Part shown: one piece after another, positions 45,371-55,440 of the stretch | Numbering within the stretch: position 1 is the stretch's first letter | Layout of the letters: each line of letters opens with the position of its first letter | Source: Winogradskyella schleiferi | GTDB lineage: Bacteria; Bacteroidota; Bacteroidia; Flavobacteriales; Flavobacteriaceae | Direction of reading: 5' to 3' | Length of the DNA stretch: 64,000 nt | NCBI RefSeq assembly: GCF_013394655.1 | Contig: NZ_CP053351.1 | Location: forward strand, 3,884,001 to 3,948,000 | The notes under the pieces: generated by a model | What the model was told of the DNA's origin: nothing | The model's input: only the letters and a program-made list of their open reading frames with translations | Database searches by the model: none | Position numbers and translations under genes: made by a program

Positions 45371-45375
45371 TTGGA

Positions 45376-47763
45376 TTATCTTTTGAGTTTAACAGTAATC
45401 AAGGTCGTTTCCCCAGATTTCTTTTCAATAGGAATTGTTGCAGTTTTTGAAGTTTCTGACCAATCGAATGCTGAGTATTTGCCTACCGTAATTCGTTTTG
45501 GTTTCTTTTCCAATCCATGAATGGTTAGATAGAAAGTACGTGATTTTGGATTAAAATTCTTTCCTATGTCATCGGATATTTCAAATTCTAACACATTACC
45601 TTTCGAATTCATTTCGAAATTCAAAATTTCAAAATGTTCGTCCGCCATCGCATTTGCTGATTTACCGTCATCCGAATAAATTTGTCGGCTACTCGATAGT
45701 ACAGATGCATCGTGATAGTAATCTATTTTATAAACAGTATCTTCATATGCTTCAGTAGTTTGAAACACTTTTGCGTTTGGAATAAAAGCTCCAGCTCTTA
45801 TGTATGTTGGTATTGAATTTTCTTTTAATTCTACTGTTTTGGTTTGTCCTCCGTTTATCTTTTCATCTGTATAAAAATCGAACCAAATATTATCCTTTGG
45901 GAAGTAAACCTCTTGTTCTGTGATTTCCTCTTCTAAAACTGGTGATACCAAAATATCATTTCCCCACAAATAGGTCTTGGAATAGTCAAATAAGTCTTCA
46001 TTATTTGGCTCTTCAAAAAACAAAGGTCGCATTAGTGGCTTTCCTAATTGGCTGTTTTCATACACCAAATTGTAATTATACGGTAATAGCTTGTAACGTA
46101 ATTCGATCGCTTCTTTTGCCAATGCTTTTGCTTTTTCACTTCTAAAAATGGGTTCGCTTGGTACATCTTCTTGTGCATGTGGTCTAAAAATTGGGTTAAA
46201 TACACCATATTGTAACCAGCGCACATAGAGTTCGTCATCTAAATTATCGCCTGCGAAACCACCTAAATCGCTATGCATATAGGCCAAACCTTGCATTCCC
46301 ATTTGCAGCGCGATTTCGGGTTGGGACTGTAAGCCTCCCCAAGTTCTGTTGACGTCTCCAGACCAAGGCACCATGCCGTATCTTTGCGAACCTGAATAAC
46401 CTGCGCGCATTAGAATGAATGGTCTTGTGTTTGGTTGTTCTTCTTTACTTGCTTCGTAAACTAATTTCGCCCAATCGTGTCCATAAATATTATGAATTTC
46501 GTCTGCTGAACCTTTTGTAAAGTTAACCCAAGACGGTAAAACTTCTGGCTCACCTAAATCGCCCCAAATTCCTGCAACTCCTTTTTTGATTAAATCTTTA
46601 TATATACTTTTAAACCAATATTCTCCACTAGAATTATAAAAATCTATAATTCCAGTATTGCCAAAATAAAAATCATAAGTAGCTGGTTTTCCGATTGAAT
46701 CTTTCGCTAAAGCTTTCATAAATTCAGCTTCATCCCATTTTTTTGAGGTCGTTAATATAAAAGGTTCTGTAATGGTGATGGTTTTTACACCTTTATCATT
46801 GAGGCGTTTTACCATGCCTTCAAAATCTGGAAAAGAATCTCTAAAAACTTCTAAATTCCCCATCGTACCTTTTAGTTCTTTTCCGAACCAATATAAATCG
46901 AGAATAATAGCATCGACAGGAATTTTTTCGTCTTTAAATTTTTCAATGGTCATTTCAACTTCTTCCTGCGAATGATAACCAAAACGGCTCGAAAAATTAC
47001 CCAGAGCCCAACGCGGTAGCATAGGTTGCTTTCCTGTTAAATCTGTGTAATTATCAATCATATCCATCCAAGAGTCTCCAACGATAACTTGATAGGTTTT
47101 TCTGCCTGAAATTGTTTCATATATCAACGTGTTATCGCCTTTACTGTCTAAGTCTAAGAAGCCAATAGGTGCGTTGTCAAAATGTAGCATATATTGTTTT
47201 GATGATACTACGATTGGCATGGTATAATTCATCAATTCACTATGAGTTTCATAACCATAATGTGCGCGATTGTAGAGTTGTAGACGATTTCCTCGACGAT
47301 TCATGCCCAAAGCTCTTGCGCCTCCGCCATATAACGTTTCATCTTTATTAAGGTTGAATTGAATGGTTTCCAGACTGTCATTTTTAGCGTAACCTTCTTT
47401 TTCTGAAATGATAAAATCGTCCTTATAATAGTATGAAATCTGAAATGGGCTTTTTTTAATGTTAACATGTAGACCTTTTGTTTTTAAGATGACCACATCG
47501 CCATTGTCTGCCATTTCAAAATAAGAGCCATAAGGTTTCGCTACTACAGCATGGGATTGTGATTTTAAATACTCGCCTTTAGGTACAAAAGTGGTTTCTA
47601 TAATTTTTGAAGAATAAGGCTTTATGATATAGTAGCCATCATTAACTTCAATTTTTAAATCTAAGCCTTGTTTAACGGCACTTTTAAAAACTCTATTGGT
47701 GTTTTGAGCTGATAAAAACGCAAATGAAAAGAAGGCTACTATAAATAAATTTATGTTTTTCAT
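45376..47763 (-). CDS. Glycoside hydrolase family 31 alpha-glucosidase, secreted
   Basis: 795 residues with a cleavable signal peptide (about 1-19, AFLSAQ). N-terminal beta-sandwich, then the barrel with nucleophile D402 in GIWGDLGEPE and acid/base D470 in VPWSGDVNRTWGGL, followed by PIFRPHAQEDVPSEP and a C-terminal beta domain with FIPNAKVFQTTEAYED. Expected to release glucose from maltooligosaccharides or isomaltose-type branches. It lies between the PUL esterase and the large GH13 gene, all minus strand. Confidence 0.92.
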   Translation of the reverse strand: MKNINLFIVAFFSFAFLSAQNTNRVFKSAVKQGLDLKIEVNDGYYIIKPYSSKIIETTFVPKGEYLKSQSHAVVAKPYGSYFEMADNGDVVILKTKGLHVNIKKSPFQISYYYKDDFIISEKEGYAKNDSLETIQFNLNKDETLYGGGARALGMNRRGNRLQLYNRAHYGYETHSELMNYTMPIVVSSKQYMLHFDNAPIGFLDLDSKGDNTLIYETISGRKTYQVIVGDSWMDMIDNYTDLTGKQPMLPRWALGNFSSRFGYHSQEEVEMTIEKFKDEKIPVDAIILDLYWFGKELKGTMGNLEVFRDSFPDFEGMVKRLNDKGVKTITITEPFILTTSKKWDEAEFMKALAKDSIGKPATYDFYFGNTGIIDFYNSSGEYWFKSIYKDLIKKGVAGIWGDLGEPEVLPSWVNFTKGSADEIHNIYGHDWAKLVYEASKEEQPNTRPFILMRAGYSGSQRYGMVPWSGDVNRTWGGLQSQPEIALQMGMQGLAYMHSDLGGFAGDNLDDELYVRWLQYGVFNPIFRPHAQEDVPSEPIFRSEKAKALAKEAIELRYKLLPYNYNLVYENSQLGKPLMRPLFFEEPNNEDLFDYSKTYLWGNDILVSPVLEEEITEQEVYFPKDNIWFDFYTDEKINGGQTKTVELKENSIPTYIRAGAFIPNAKVFQTTEAYEDTVYKIDYYHDASVLSSSRQIYSDDGKSANAMADEHFEILNFEMNSKGNVLEFEISDDIGKNFNPKSRTFYLTIHGLEKKPKRITVGKYSAFDWSETSKTATIPIEKKSGETTLITVKLKR

Positions 47764-47810
47764 TCTTAATTTTTTTGAACCCTTTAAGGATATTACAACC
47801 CTACTTCAGG

Positions 47811-48806
47811 TCAATTATCGTTATTGGCTTTTTTTCCTAATAAAAACTCTATTGGTATATTCAGTCTTTCGTTCCAAGAATTTTCAGAATGGTCTGTACC
47901 TTTAAAAAACAAATTTCTAGAATCTAATTCTGTATAGTACTTTGCCTTTAAAATATCGTCAACTATAGGTGCATACTGCGGATAGTGTTGATCTAAGGTT
48001 TGATTGCCATAATCGAAATAAATTCTGTGTGAACCAGCTTTTGGCAAATTCGCTTCCATATATTTGAAAATGGCTTTAGGATAGGGGTTGTTTTCCACAG
48101 GCATTGCCCCAGGCCAATGGGTTGATAAACATGCTGCACCACCAAAAACTTCGGGGTATTCTGAAATGGTATACATAGACATTAATCCACCCATACTCGA
48201 ACCCATTACGAATGTATTTTTTTTATCGTTATGAACGGCATACGTTTTATCTATTTTTGGCTTTAACTCTTTAACAATAAATTTTAAATAATTATCGCCA
48301 TTTAATTTAAAATCTTTAGAACCTGAAATGTCCCTTAAGCTATCTTTAGTTAATTTGTCTATAAAACCAAGAGCTTTTTGCGGGAATAAATCTTGCCAGC
48401 GAATTTCTGGTATATTGTGAACACCTACAACTATAAAATTTTTAGTCTTTCCTTGGAACATTAATTTTGAAGCCCATTCATCCACTTTCCACTCTTGTTT
48501 ATTCCATGTGGCTGTAGAATCGAAAAGCATTTGACCATCATGCATGTAAATAACAGCATAGTCCTTTTCTTCAATATAATCTTCGGGCAGCCAAACATCG
48601 ACAGGTCTTGGTTTTATATATTTTGAAGGGAAACTATCGATACGATGAATTTCGCCTTTAAAAAGCTCAGCAGATTTTAAGTGTTGAAAGTTGACATCTG
48701 GTAAAACCAAATGTGTTTCAAGACGATTAATTTCATTCGTTTTAGACTCGTTTTTGCAAGAAACAAAGAGTAAACAACAACATAAAAATAATCGAGCGTT
48801 TTTCAT
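47811..48806 (-). CDS. Esterase-D-like lipoprotein encoded in the PUL
   Basis: 331 residues, lipobox FVSC. Alpha/beta hydrolase of the putative esterase family: AVIYMHDGQMLFDSTATWNK, nucleophile S204 in VMGSSMGGLMS, and catalytic His in FKGTDHSENSWNER. Highly similar to the C-terminal half of the protein at 4846-6825, including NKQEWKVDE, NYLKFIVKELKPKIDK and GGAACLSTHWPG. Its start is 1 base from the stop of the neopullulanase-like gene, so it belongs to the PUL transcript. It might remove acyl groups from alpha-glucan; that is inference from context only. Confidence 0.85.
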   Translation of the reverse strand: MKNARLFLCCCLLFVSCKNESKTNEINRLETHLVLPDVNFQHLKSAELFKGEIHRIDSFPSKYIKPRPVDVWLPEDYIEEKDYAVIYMHDGQMLFDSTATWNKQEWKVDEWASKLMFQGKTKNFIVVGVHNIPEIRWQDLFPQKALGFIDKLTKDSLRDISGSKDFKLNGDNYLKFIVKELKPKIDKTYAVHNDKKNTFVMGSSMGGLMSMYTISEYPEVFGGAACLSTHWPGAMPVENNPYPKAIFKYMEANLPKAGSHRIYFDYGNQTLDQHYPQYAPIVDDILKAKYYTELDSRNLFFKGTDHSENSWNERLNIPIEFLLGKKANNDN

Positions 48807-48807
48807 A

Positions 48808-50733
48808 TTATTTAGTTTTCGTCGTTAATATCATGTTTCCTTTTTTTTCTAATTGTATCGTCGTATCCCAAATTATGATTTCGTCTAAAATGATGTTATA
48901 AAGCTTTTTTCCTTCTAATGCCAACTCTGCAAATCGCGATAAATCTAATTCTTGCGAACTTTCATTTTTATTGATAATATACACAACCGTTTCATTATCT
49001 GTGATTCGTGCTAACACATAAATTCCATCATTTGGTGCGAAATGTATAGTTTTCCCATTGTGAATCGCTTCACTTGATTTTCTATAATTCAAAACTTTCT
49101 TCAAATAGATTTGCATGTCTTTCTGGTCATCCGAGAGTCCTTTTCCAGTAAATGCATTAACTGCATCGCCTTTCCAACCACCGGGAAAATCAGTTCTAAT
49201 GAAGCCATGGTCCCCTGGATTATCAAAGTCGTCCATTAAAATTTCAGTGCCGTAATAAATCTGAGGAATTCTTGGCATCATCAACAAATAACCCAGCGCT
49301 ATTTTGGTATTGACAATATCTCCTTTGAGTTCTGTGTAAACACGGCTTTTATCGTGATTGTCTAAAAATGCCAGTATATCTTTTGGCGAGGTATAGGCAA
49401 AATCATTGGCTAAACCTTCGTATATTTTTACGAGTCCTTTGTCCCAAGATTCTTCATCGTTAAGCGCGTCAACAATGTTTTTTTGCATGGCGAAATCCAT
49501 ACTCGATTTTAAGTTGGAATCATAATCATCTTTATTTTTATGTCCTTCTTGCCAATAGCCAATTAACAATGGATTGTAACTCCACTCTTCTCCTACAATC
49601 GAAAAGTTGGGATATTCAGTCATTATCGCTCCTGCCCAATTGCTCATAAATTCTTTGTCTGGATAGGGATAAGTATCTTGTCTGATGCCTCCTAATCCTA
49701 ATGTTTCAATCCACCAAATACTATTCTGAATAATATAGTTCGCCATATATGGATTACGTTGGTTCAGATCTGGCATACCTGGAACGAACCAACCATCTGC
49801 CATTTCTTGGTAGTCCTTATTGGAAGCGTAAGGGTCTTGATTGGTTGTTCGCCTGTGATTGGACATTTTTGTGGTTTCCCGATTCCAATTATCTATATGT
49901 TTTAGATAATGATCTTGATAATTTACCCAATCCTTAAACGGCAAATCTTTCATCCACCAATGTTCTAAACCACAATGATTTGCTACTTGGTCCATGATGA
50001 GTTTCATATCTCGTACTCTTAGTTCATCTGCCAATTTTCGATACTCATTTAAAGTTCCAAATCGTGGATCTACTTTATAAAAATCCGTCATTGCATATCC
50101 ATGATAAGAACCTGAAGGCATATCGTTAATTAACACAGGACATGGCCAAACTGCGGTGAATCCTAAATCTGCTATGTAATCTAAATGTTCGGTAATACCC
50201 TCAATATCTCCTCCATGCCTGGCATAACCATCTGTTCTGTCAATACCTTGTTGCAGTAGTCCATCTACTTCATCATTTTTAGGATTGGCATTCGCAAAAC
50301 GGTCTGGTGTAATCAAATAAATGGCATCTGAACTATCAAACCCAACATAATCCTCAGCTGGTATTTTTCTTGATTTTAACTCGTAGCTTTGAATTAACTC
50401 AGAGTCATCTTCAAGCTGAAATCTAATATTGAATTTTCCTGCTTTTGCAGTCTCTGAAATTTTTAAATTTATAAACAGATAATTAGGACTATCTGCTCCA
50501 TGAAATTTTTCTATGCTAACGCCTGAATAGTTGATTATTGGATTTGCTGTGCCAATATTTGGATGTTTCACCAATAATTGTAATTTCTGATTTTTGAAAC
50601 CCGTCCACCAGTTTGGTGGTTCTATTCTTTGAATATCGTTTTTTATTTCAGTAACGGTTTCTTGTGAAGTGACTACATTGCACATCACATTAAATAACAA
50701 GACAACTATTATGATATGTTTTAGTGCTTTCAT
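48808..50733 (-). CDS. GH13 neopullulanase/cyclomaltodextrinase (SusA-like)
   Basis: 641 residues, signal peptide (about 1-23). N-terminal cyclomaltodextrinase-type beta domain starts with IQRIEPPNWWTGFKNQKLQL, a marker of this subgroup. Catalytic regions: MDQVANHCG (I), GIRQDTYPYPD (II), IVGEEWSYNP (III), FLDNHDKSRVY (IV). A C-terminal beta domain ends LEKKGNMILTTKTK. The subgroup hydrolyses pullulan, cyclodextrins and starch to maltose or panose and is the counterpart of Bacteroides SusA. It heads the enzyme block esterase-GH31-GH13 on the minus strand. Confidence 0.9.
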   Translation of the reverse strand: MKALKHIIIVVLLFNVMCNVVTSQETVTEIKNDIQRIEPPNWWTGFKNQKLQLLVKHPNIGTANPIINYSGVSIEKFHGADSPNYLFINLKISETAKAGKFNIRFQLEDDSELIQSYELKSRKIPAEDYVGFDSSDAIYLITPDRFANANPKNDEVDGLLQQGIDRTDGYARHGGDIEGITEHLDYIADLGFTAVWPCPVLINDMPSGSYHGYAMTDFYKVDPRFGTLNEYRKLADELRVRDMKLIMDQVANHCGLEHWWMKDLPFKDWVNYQDHYLKHIDNWNRETTKMSNHRRTTNQDPYASNKDYQEMADGWFVPGMPDLNQRNPYMANYIIQNSIWWIETLGLGGIRQDTYPYPDKEFMSNWAGAIMTEYPNFSIVGEEWSYNPLLIGYWQEGHKNKDDYDSNLKSSMDFAMQKNIVDALNDEESWDKGLVKIYEGLANDFAYTSPKDILAFLDNHDKSRVYTELKGDIVNTKIALGYLLMMPRIPQIYYGTEILMDDFDNPGDHGFIRTDFPGGWKGDAVNAFTGKGLSDDQKDMQIYLKKVLNYRKSSEAIHNGKTIHFAPNDGIYVLARITDNETVVYIINKNESSQELDLSRFAELALEGKKLYNIILDEIIIWDTTIQLEKKGNMILTTKTK

Positions 50734-50890
50734 GTTTTTTTATATTTATTAAGATAATATTCTACAAGATAGATCTGAAATTAATGCGTCACTAAGTACA
50801 GGATATAATCTGATTCATTTTCAAGTTAATTAATTATTTTCATCATTATAGACCTGTTAAGTTCTGCGAATTCAATAGAACTTTGATCAC

Positions 50891-53197
50891 TTAAACTGTT
50901 AAAACTTTATTAGGATTTATAGTTGTTTCTTTACCATTAACAAAAATCTCCAAATCTTTATCGCCTTCCAATTCAAACCGTGTTTCATCTTGGCTAACAC
51001 TCACTTTAATAATCTGGTGTCTAAAATTCACTTTAAATGAATAGCCTTCCCATTGCTGAGGGATTTTTGGTTCAAAAGACAAGGTGTCATTTTTTACACG
51101 CATTCCTCCAAAGCCTTCAACGATGCTCATCCATGTTCCTGCCATGGAGGTAATGTGTAACCCTTCATGAACCTCATGATTATAATCGTCTAAATCCAAT
51201 CTTGATGTTCTCAAATAAAAGGTATATGCTTGATCCATTCGATCTAACTTCGCTGCCTGAATACTATGTACACAGGGTGACAATGAGCTTTCATGAACTG
51301 TAAATGGTTCGTAAAATTCAAAATGACGTTCTAATTCTTCTGTGGAAAAATGATCTTCAAAAAAGTAAAACCCTTGAAGAATATCGGCTTGTTTTATATA
51401 TGGCGAGCGTAATATTCTGTCCCAAGACCATTTTTGATTTATAGGTCTTTGCGCTTTATCTAAATCCGCAACTGTAATCAATTCTTTATCTAAAAAGCCA
51501 TCTTGTTGTAAGTAAATATTATGTTCTTCGGAATGCGGAAAATACATATGATCCGCTACTTTTTTCCAAAGGTCTAATTCTTCATGTGTGATTTTTGTTT
51601 TGCCCGAGACTCTGGCATAATCATCACTATGGCCTTCTTTTACTTTTTCAATGGTTTCCAAAGTATAATCAATGCACCATTTGGCGATATAGTTTGTGTA
51701 CCAATTATTGTTTACATTGTTTTCGTACTCGTTGGGTCCTGTGACACCAAGAATTACATACTTATTTTTCTGTACTGAAAAATTCGCTCTTTGATGCCAA
51801 AAACGTGAAATGCCTATCAATACCTCCAATCCCATTTCTGGAATATAGCTAAAGTCGCCCGTATATCTGAAATAGTTATAAATGGCGAAGGCTATGGCAC
51901 CATTCCTATGGATTTCTTCAAAAGTGATTTCCCATTCGTTATGGCATTCTTCGCCATTCATGGTTACCATTGGATACAACGCTGCGCCATTTGAAAATCC
52001 TAATTTTTCGGCATTTTCAATAGCTTTTTCCAAATGGTTATAGCGATAGGTTAGAAGATTTCTGGCCACTTCTTGATCTTTGGTCGCCATATAGAAAGGA
52101 ATACAATACGCTTCCGTATCCCAATAAGTACTTCCTCCATATTTTTCTCCGGTAAATCCTTTTGGTCCAATATTTAAGGTCGCATCCGTACCCAAATAGG
52201 TTTGGTTAAGATGGAATATATTAAAACGAATCCCTTGTTGCGCTTTTACATCACCTTCAATAGTAATATCTGCCATATCCCAAATCTGAGCCCAAGCTTG
52301 CTTTTGGTCTTCTAATAATTTCGAAAAACCTGCTGTTGTGGCTTTGTTCAATGTGGATTTTGCTGCAGCAACCAATTCAGATTGATTGTGATTACGATCT
52401 ACAGTATAGCCACCAAATTTATGGATTGTAAATGTTTCATTTTGTTCAATCGATACTTTATAAATACAACTGATTTTATTGTCAGTCTTCACAATTTGAG
52501 GTTGCAACCCAATATTTTGATCATTGACAAAACACTCGGATTGCATAAAGGTACAAGTATGAAAATTAGTTTTCATGGTTTGTGCCTCAATAAACGCTTG
52601 ATTATTCTCAACGGTTAAGTTTGAAATATTCCAGAAGGTATCATCCCAATTAGAATCTTCATTTGTGATACCAGCATCAATATAAGGTGTAATGACAACG
52701 TTAGCATCAGAATTTAAAGGTGTAATAGAATATTCGATGGCACCAACTTCATCCAAACCTAAACTCAAGAAACGTTTGGTTTCAACTTGTAATTCTATAT
52801 CATTTTGAAGTGTGATTGTAAATTTCCTAAACAACCAACCTTCTTTCATATTCAATTCCCTTTTGAAATTCTCTACTTTTTTACATGTGAATAAATCGAG
52901 TTGTTCATTGTTTACGTTGATATCTATTCCTATCCAGCTTGGTGCATTCAGCACTTTTGCGAAATATTCAGGATAGCCGTTTTTCCACCAACCAACTCTG
53001 GTTTTATCTGGATAGTAAACACCTGCAATATAACTGCCTTGAAAAGTGGGTCCGGAATAGTGTTCTTCAAAATTGGCACGTTGCCCCATAGCTCCATTAC
53101 CTAAGCTGAATATACTTTCTGATGCCATAACCTGATCTGGGTCGAATCCTTCTTCTATGATAGACCAGTTGTTTGGGATGATATAATCTAGGTTCAT
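50891..53197 (-). CDS. GH65 maltose phosphorylase-type enzyme
   Basis: 768 residues with no signal peptide, so cytoplasmic. GH65 marks: TYWDTEAYCIPFYMAT, the general-acid motif VTGPNEYENNVNNNWYTN (Glu near residue 490), QKWSWDRILRSPYIKQADILQG, and the phosphate-binding HESSLSPCVHSIQAAKL. Phosphorolysis of maltose gives beta-glucose-1-phosphate and glucose. The next gene is beta-phosphoglucomutase, which uses exactly this product, so maltose is the best substrate guess; trehalose or kojibiose phosphorylases share the fold. The gap upstream towards pgmB is 51 bases. Confidence 0.92.
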   Translation of the reverse strand: MNLDYIIPNNWSIIEEGFDPDQVMASESIFSLGNGAMGQRANFEEHYSGPTFQGSYIAGVYYPDKTRVGWWKNGYPEYFAKVLNAPSWIGIDINVNNEQLDLFTCKKVENFKRELNMKEGWLFRKFTITLQNDIELQVETKRFLSLGLDEVGAIEYSITPLNSDANVVITPYIDAGITNEDSNWDDTFWNISNLTVENNQAFIEAQTMKTNFHTCTFMQSECFVNDQNIGLQPQIVKTDNKISCIYKVSIEQNETFTIHKFGGYTVDRNHNQSELVAAAKSTLNKATTAGFSKLLEDQKQAWAQIWDMADITIEGDVKAQQGIRFNIFHLNQTYLGTDATLNIGPKGFTGEKYGGSTYWDTEAYCIPFYMATKDQEVARNLLTYRYNHLEKAIENAEKLGFSNGAALYPMVTMNGEECHNEWEITFEEIHRNGAIAFAIYNYFRYTGDFSYIPEMGLEVLIGISRFWHQRANFSVQKNKYVILGVTGPNEYENNVNNNWYTNYIAKWCIDYTLETIEKVKEGHSDDYARVSGKTKITHEELDLWKKVADHMYFPHSEEHNIYLQQDGFLDKELITVADLDKAQRPINQKWSWDRILRSPYIKQADILQGFYFFEDHFSTEELERHFEFYEPFTVHESSLSPCVHSIQAAKLDRMDQAYTFYLRTSRLDLDDYNHEVHEGLHITSMAGTWMSIVEGFGGMRVKNDTLSFEPKIPQQWEGYSFKVNFRHQIIKVSVSQDETRFELEGDKDLEIFVNGKETTINPNKVLTV

Positions 53198-53248
53198 TAT
53201 AATATTATTTAAAAGCCTCTGTTAGGAGACATTTTATTTTTTTTTTGA

Positions 53249-53905
53249 TTAATTTTCGATTAGTGATGTTATAAAATCATCTGAGATTTCAGTAAAGTTT
53301 TTGAAAACATACTTAGCATGCCCTAAAACTGACTTGCTTCCAATGCCTATTGAAATCATATTTGCCGTATTTGCAGCAGTAACGCCTGCAACTGAATCTT
53401 CAAAAACGATACAATCCTCTGGTTTTATATTAATTTGCTTCGCAGCTATCAAAAACACTTCAGGATCTGGTTTTGCTTTGCTCACATCATTACCATCAAC
53501 AATAGCATCAAAACTCGATTTTAGATTCACACGTTCTAAGATAGTTCTTGCGTTTTTGCTTGCCGAACCTAAAGAAATTGGTTGCTGTTTTTCCTTTAAA
53601 ACGTTTAATACTCTTGGTACATCTGGAAGTATTTCATTTTCATCCATTTCTGAGATGTAACTTAAATACTCTTCGTTCTTTTTACCCATAAGATCCTGGA
53701 ACAATTCTTCGGAAATGGTTTTATTTCCCCAAGCTAGTATCTTTTCCAAGGAACGTACGCGGCTGACGCCTTTTAATTGTTCGTTTTCTTCTTCTGTAAA
53801 TTCGATATCTAAACTTTTAGCGAGTTCTTTCCAGGCTAAGAAATGATATTTTGCGGTATCTACGATGACACCGTCGAGATCGAATATAAATCCTTTTTTG
53901 TTCAT
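53249..53905 (-). CDS. pgmB: Beta-phosphoglucomutase
   Basis: HAD-superfamily enzyme of 218 residues converting beta-glucose-1-phosphate to glucose-6-phosphate. Nucleophile motif FDLDGVIVDTAKYHFLAW (Asp8 and Asp10), SLGSASKNA (HAD motif II region), KPDPEVFL with its Lys and VFEDSVAGVTAA with the Mg2+-binding Asp. Cytoplasmic. It lies 4 bases downstream of the MFS transporter gene and upstream of the GH65 gene, making a permease-mutase-phosphorylase unit. Confidence 0.93.
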   Translation of the reverse strand: MNKKGFIFDLDGVIVDTAKYHFLAWKELAKSLDIEFTEEENEQLKGVSRVRSLEKILAWGNKTISEELFQDLMGKKNEEYLSYISEMDENEILPDVPRVLNVLKEKQQPISLGSASKNARTILERVNLKSSFDAIVDGNDVSKAKPDPEVFLIAAKQINIKPEDCIVFEDSVAGVTAANTANMISIGIGSKSVLGHAKYVFKNFTEISDDFITSLIEN

Positions 53906-53909
53906 TTAG

Positions 53910-55268
53910 TTAATTTTGAATGACATCATCAACATCTTTTACTTTTGATACTAATGCTGCCGCTATTAAGAAACTGACACCACTCATCATTAAGGCAAAT
54001 ATGGCTTGATTTCCATAAGCGTATTTAACAAGAGGCCCACCGATTAAGGCATTAATTATTTGAGGAATTACAATGAAGAAATTAAAAATCCCCATGTAAA
54101 CTCCCATCTTCTTAGGTGAAATAGATCCAGCTAAAATAGCATAAGGCATCGCCAAAATACTTGCCCAAGCAATACCAACACCTACCATAGAAACAATAAG
54201 CCAATTTTTATCTGGCATCATATAAATTGAAAGTAAGCCTAGTCCACCAATAACTAAAGATATTGCATGTGTACGTTTTCTTCCAACTTTCTTGGCTATA
54301 TAAGGTAATGCAAATGCATAAAACGCAGAAATAAGGTTATAAACTCCAAATAAAATACCAATCCAGTCACCAGCATCTTGATAAGTAGAACTACTACTAT
54401 CTGTATATGGCAAGCCATAGATATGTTGCGCGATAGCTGGAGTTGCAAAAACCCACATGCCAAATAGCCCAAACCAAGAAAAGAATTGTACCCAACTTAA
54501 TTGACGCATTGTTGTTGGCATTTTTCTAAAATCTTCAAAAATATCTAGCAAACTAGATTCCTTTTCAGAATCATTTGTGGTTATATCTGGACTTAAATGT
54601 TCATCCTCAAAACTATTTAATTCCTCGGGTGAATACTCTTTAGTTGTGACTACAGTAACTAAAATTGAAATAATTAAAACTACGGCTCCAATGATAAAGG
54701 ATAAAATTAAATTAGTTGGAACTACACCTGCAACCGTTTCATTTGAAACACCAAACCAATTGGTTAGGGCATATGGTAACCATGAACCAATAACAGCACC
54801 AAAACCAATTAATGCCGTTTGAATACTAAAACCTGCAGTTCGTTGGTCTGTTCTTAAATTATCTCCAACTAAAGCACGAAAAGGCTCCATGGCAATATTA
54901 AAGGAAGCATCCATAATCATTAACATGCCTGCTCCAACCCATAGTGCTGGTAAAAACGCAATAAACATATCGGCTTGCGGCATAAGCACCAAACCAATGG
55001 ACGCTAAAATAGCGCCTACCAAAAAATACGGTTTTCTTCTTCCTAATTTGCCCCAAGTTTTATCGCTATAATGTCCAACAATAGGTTGTACTATGAGTCC
55101 CATTAGAGGTGCGATTATCCAAAACCATGACAGTTCGTGAACGTCTGCTCCGAAAATTTGAAGTATTCTACTTGCGTTAGCATTTTGAAGGGCAAAACCC
55201 ATCTGGATTCCAAGAAACCCAAAACTCATGTTCCAGATTTGCCAGAAACTTAATCTACGCTTTTCCAT
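53910..55268 (-). CDS. MFS sugar transporter (SLC45-like, maltose)
   Basis: 452 residues with about 12 membrane helices. Motifs SFGFLGIQMGFALQNANASRILQIFGA, GLIVQPIVGHYSDKTWGKLGRRKPYFLVG and GVGIAWASILAMPYAILAGSISPKKMGVYMGIFNFFIVIPQI are those of the SLC45/sucrose-maltose group. A cytoplasmic acidic loop (about 205-240) precedes helix 7. Most likely an inner-membrane maltose or maltodextrin permease feeding the GH65/PgmB pair encoded next. First gene of the minus-strand catabolic unit, 172 bases from the regulator gene. Confidence 0.88.
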   Translation of the reverse strand: MEKRRLSFWQIWNMSFGFLGIQMGFALQNANASRILQIFGADVHELSWFWIIAPLMGLIVQPIVGHYSDKTWGKLGRRKPYFLVGAILASIGLVLMPQADMFIAFLPALWVGAGMLMIMDASFNIAMEPFRALVGDNLRTDQRTAGFSIQTALIGFGAVIGSWLPYALTNWFGVSNETVAGVVPTNLILSFIIGAVVLIISILVTVVTTKEYSPEELNSFEDEHLSPDITTNDSEKESSLLDIFEDFRKMPTTMRQLSWVQFFSWFGLFGMWVFATPAIAQHIYGLPYTDSSSSTYQDAGDWIGILFGVYNLISAFYAFALPYIAKKVGRKRTHAISLVIGGLGLLSIYMMPDKNWLIVSMVGVGIAWASILAMPYAILAGSISPKKMGVYMGIFNFFIVIPQIINALIGGPLVKYAYGNQAIFALMMSGVSFLIAAALVSKVKDVDDVIQN

Positions 55269-55326
55269 TAAATAGTATGTTAATATTAATACTATTCTGA
55301 CAAGCTTAGCTTATCAAAACTTATGT

Positions 55327-55343
55327 GAGAAGTGAAAATATAA
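55327..55343. promoter_or_regulatory. 17-bp exact repeat, copy 1 (upstream of MFS gene)
   Basis: GAGAAGTGAAAATATAA occurs here and again at 56707-56723, upstream of susC. The copies point the same way in the window, hence opposite ways relative to the two transcripts they precede. Possible operator for a shared regulator. Confidence 0.4.
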
Positions 55344-55355
55344 GTTTTGATTTTA

Positions 55356-55395
55356 AGAAGTGATTTAAACTTTTTTGAAAATTTAAATCACTTCT
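55356..55395. terminator. Perfect 14-bp inverted repeat downstream of the LacI-type gene
   Basis: AGAAGTGATTTAAA (55356-55369) and its exact complement (55382-55395) with a 12-base loop. It is 46 bases past the regulator stop codon, a good place for a terminator. However, its outer part AGAAGTGA is also the core of the 17-bp repeats nearby, so an operator is an alternative. Confidence 0.5.
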
Positions 55396-55440
55396 ATGCC
55401 GTAAAGATATAAAAGATTTTAAAACGACAATGATAAATTT

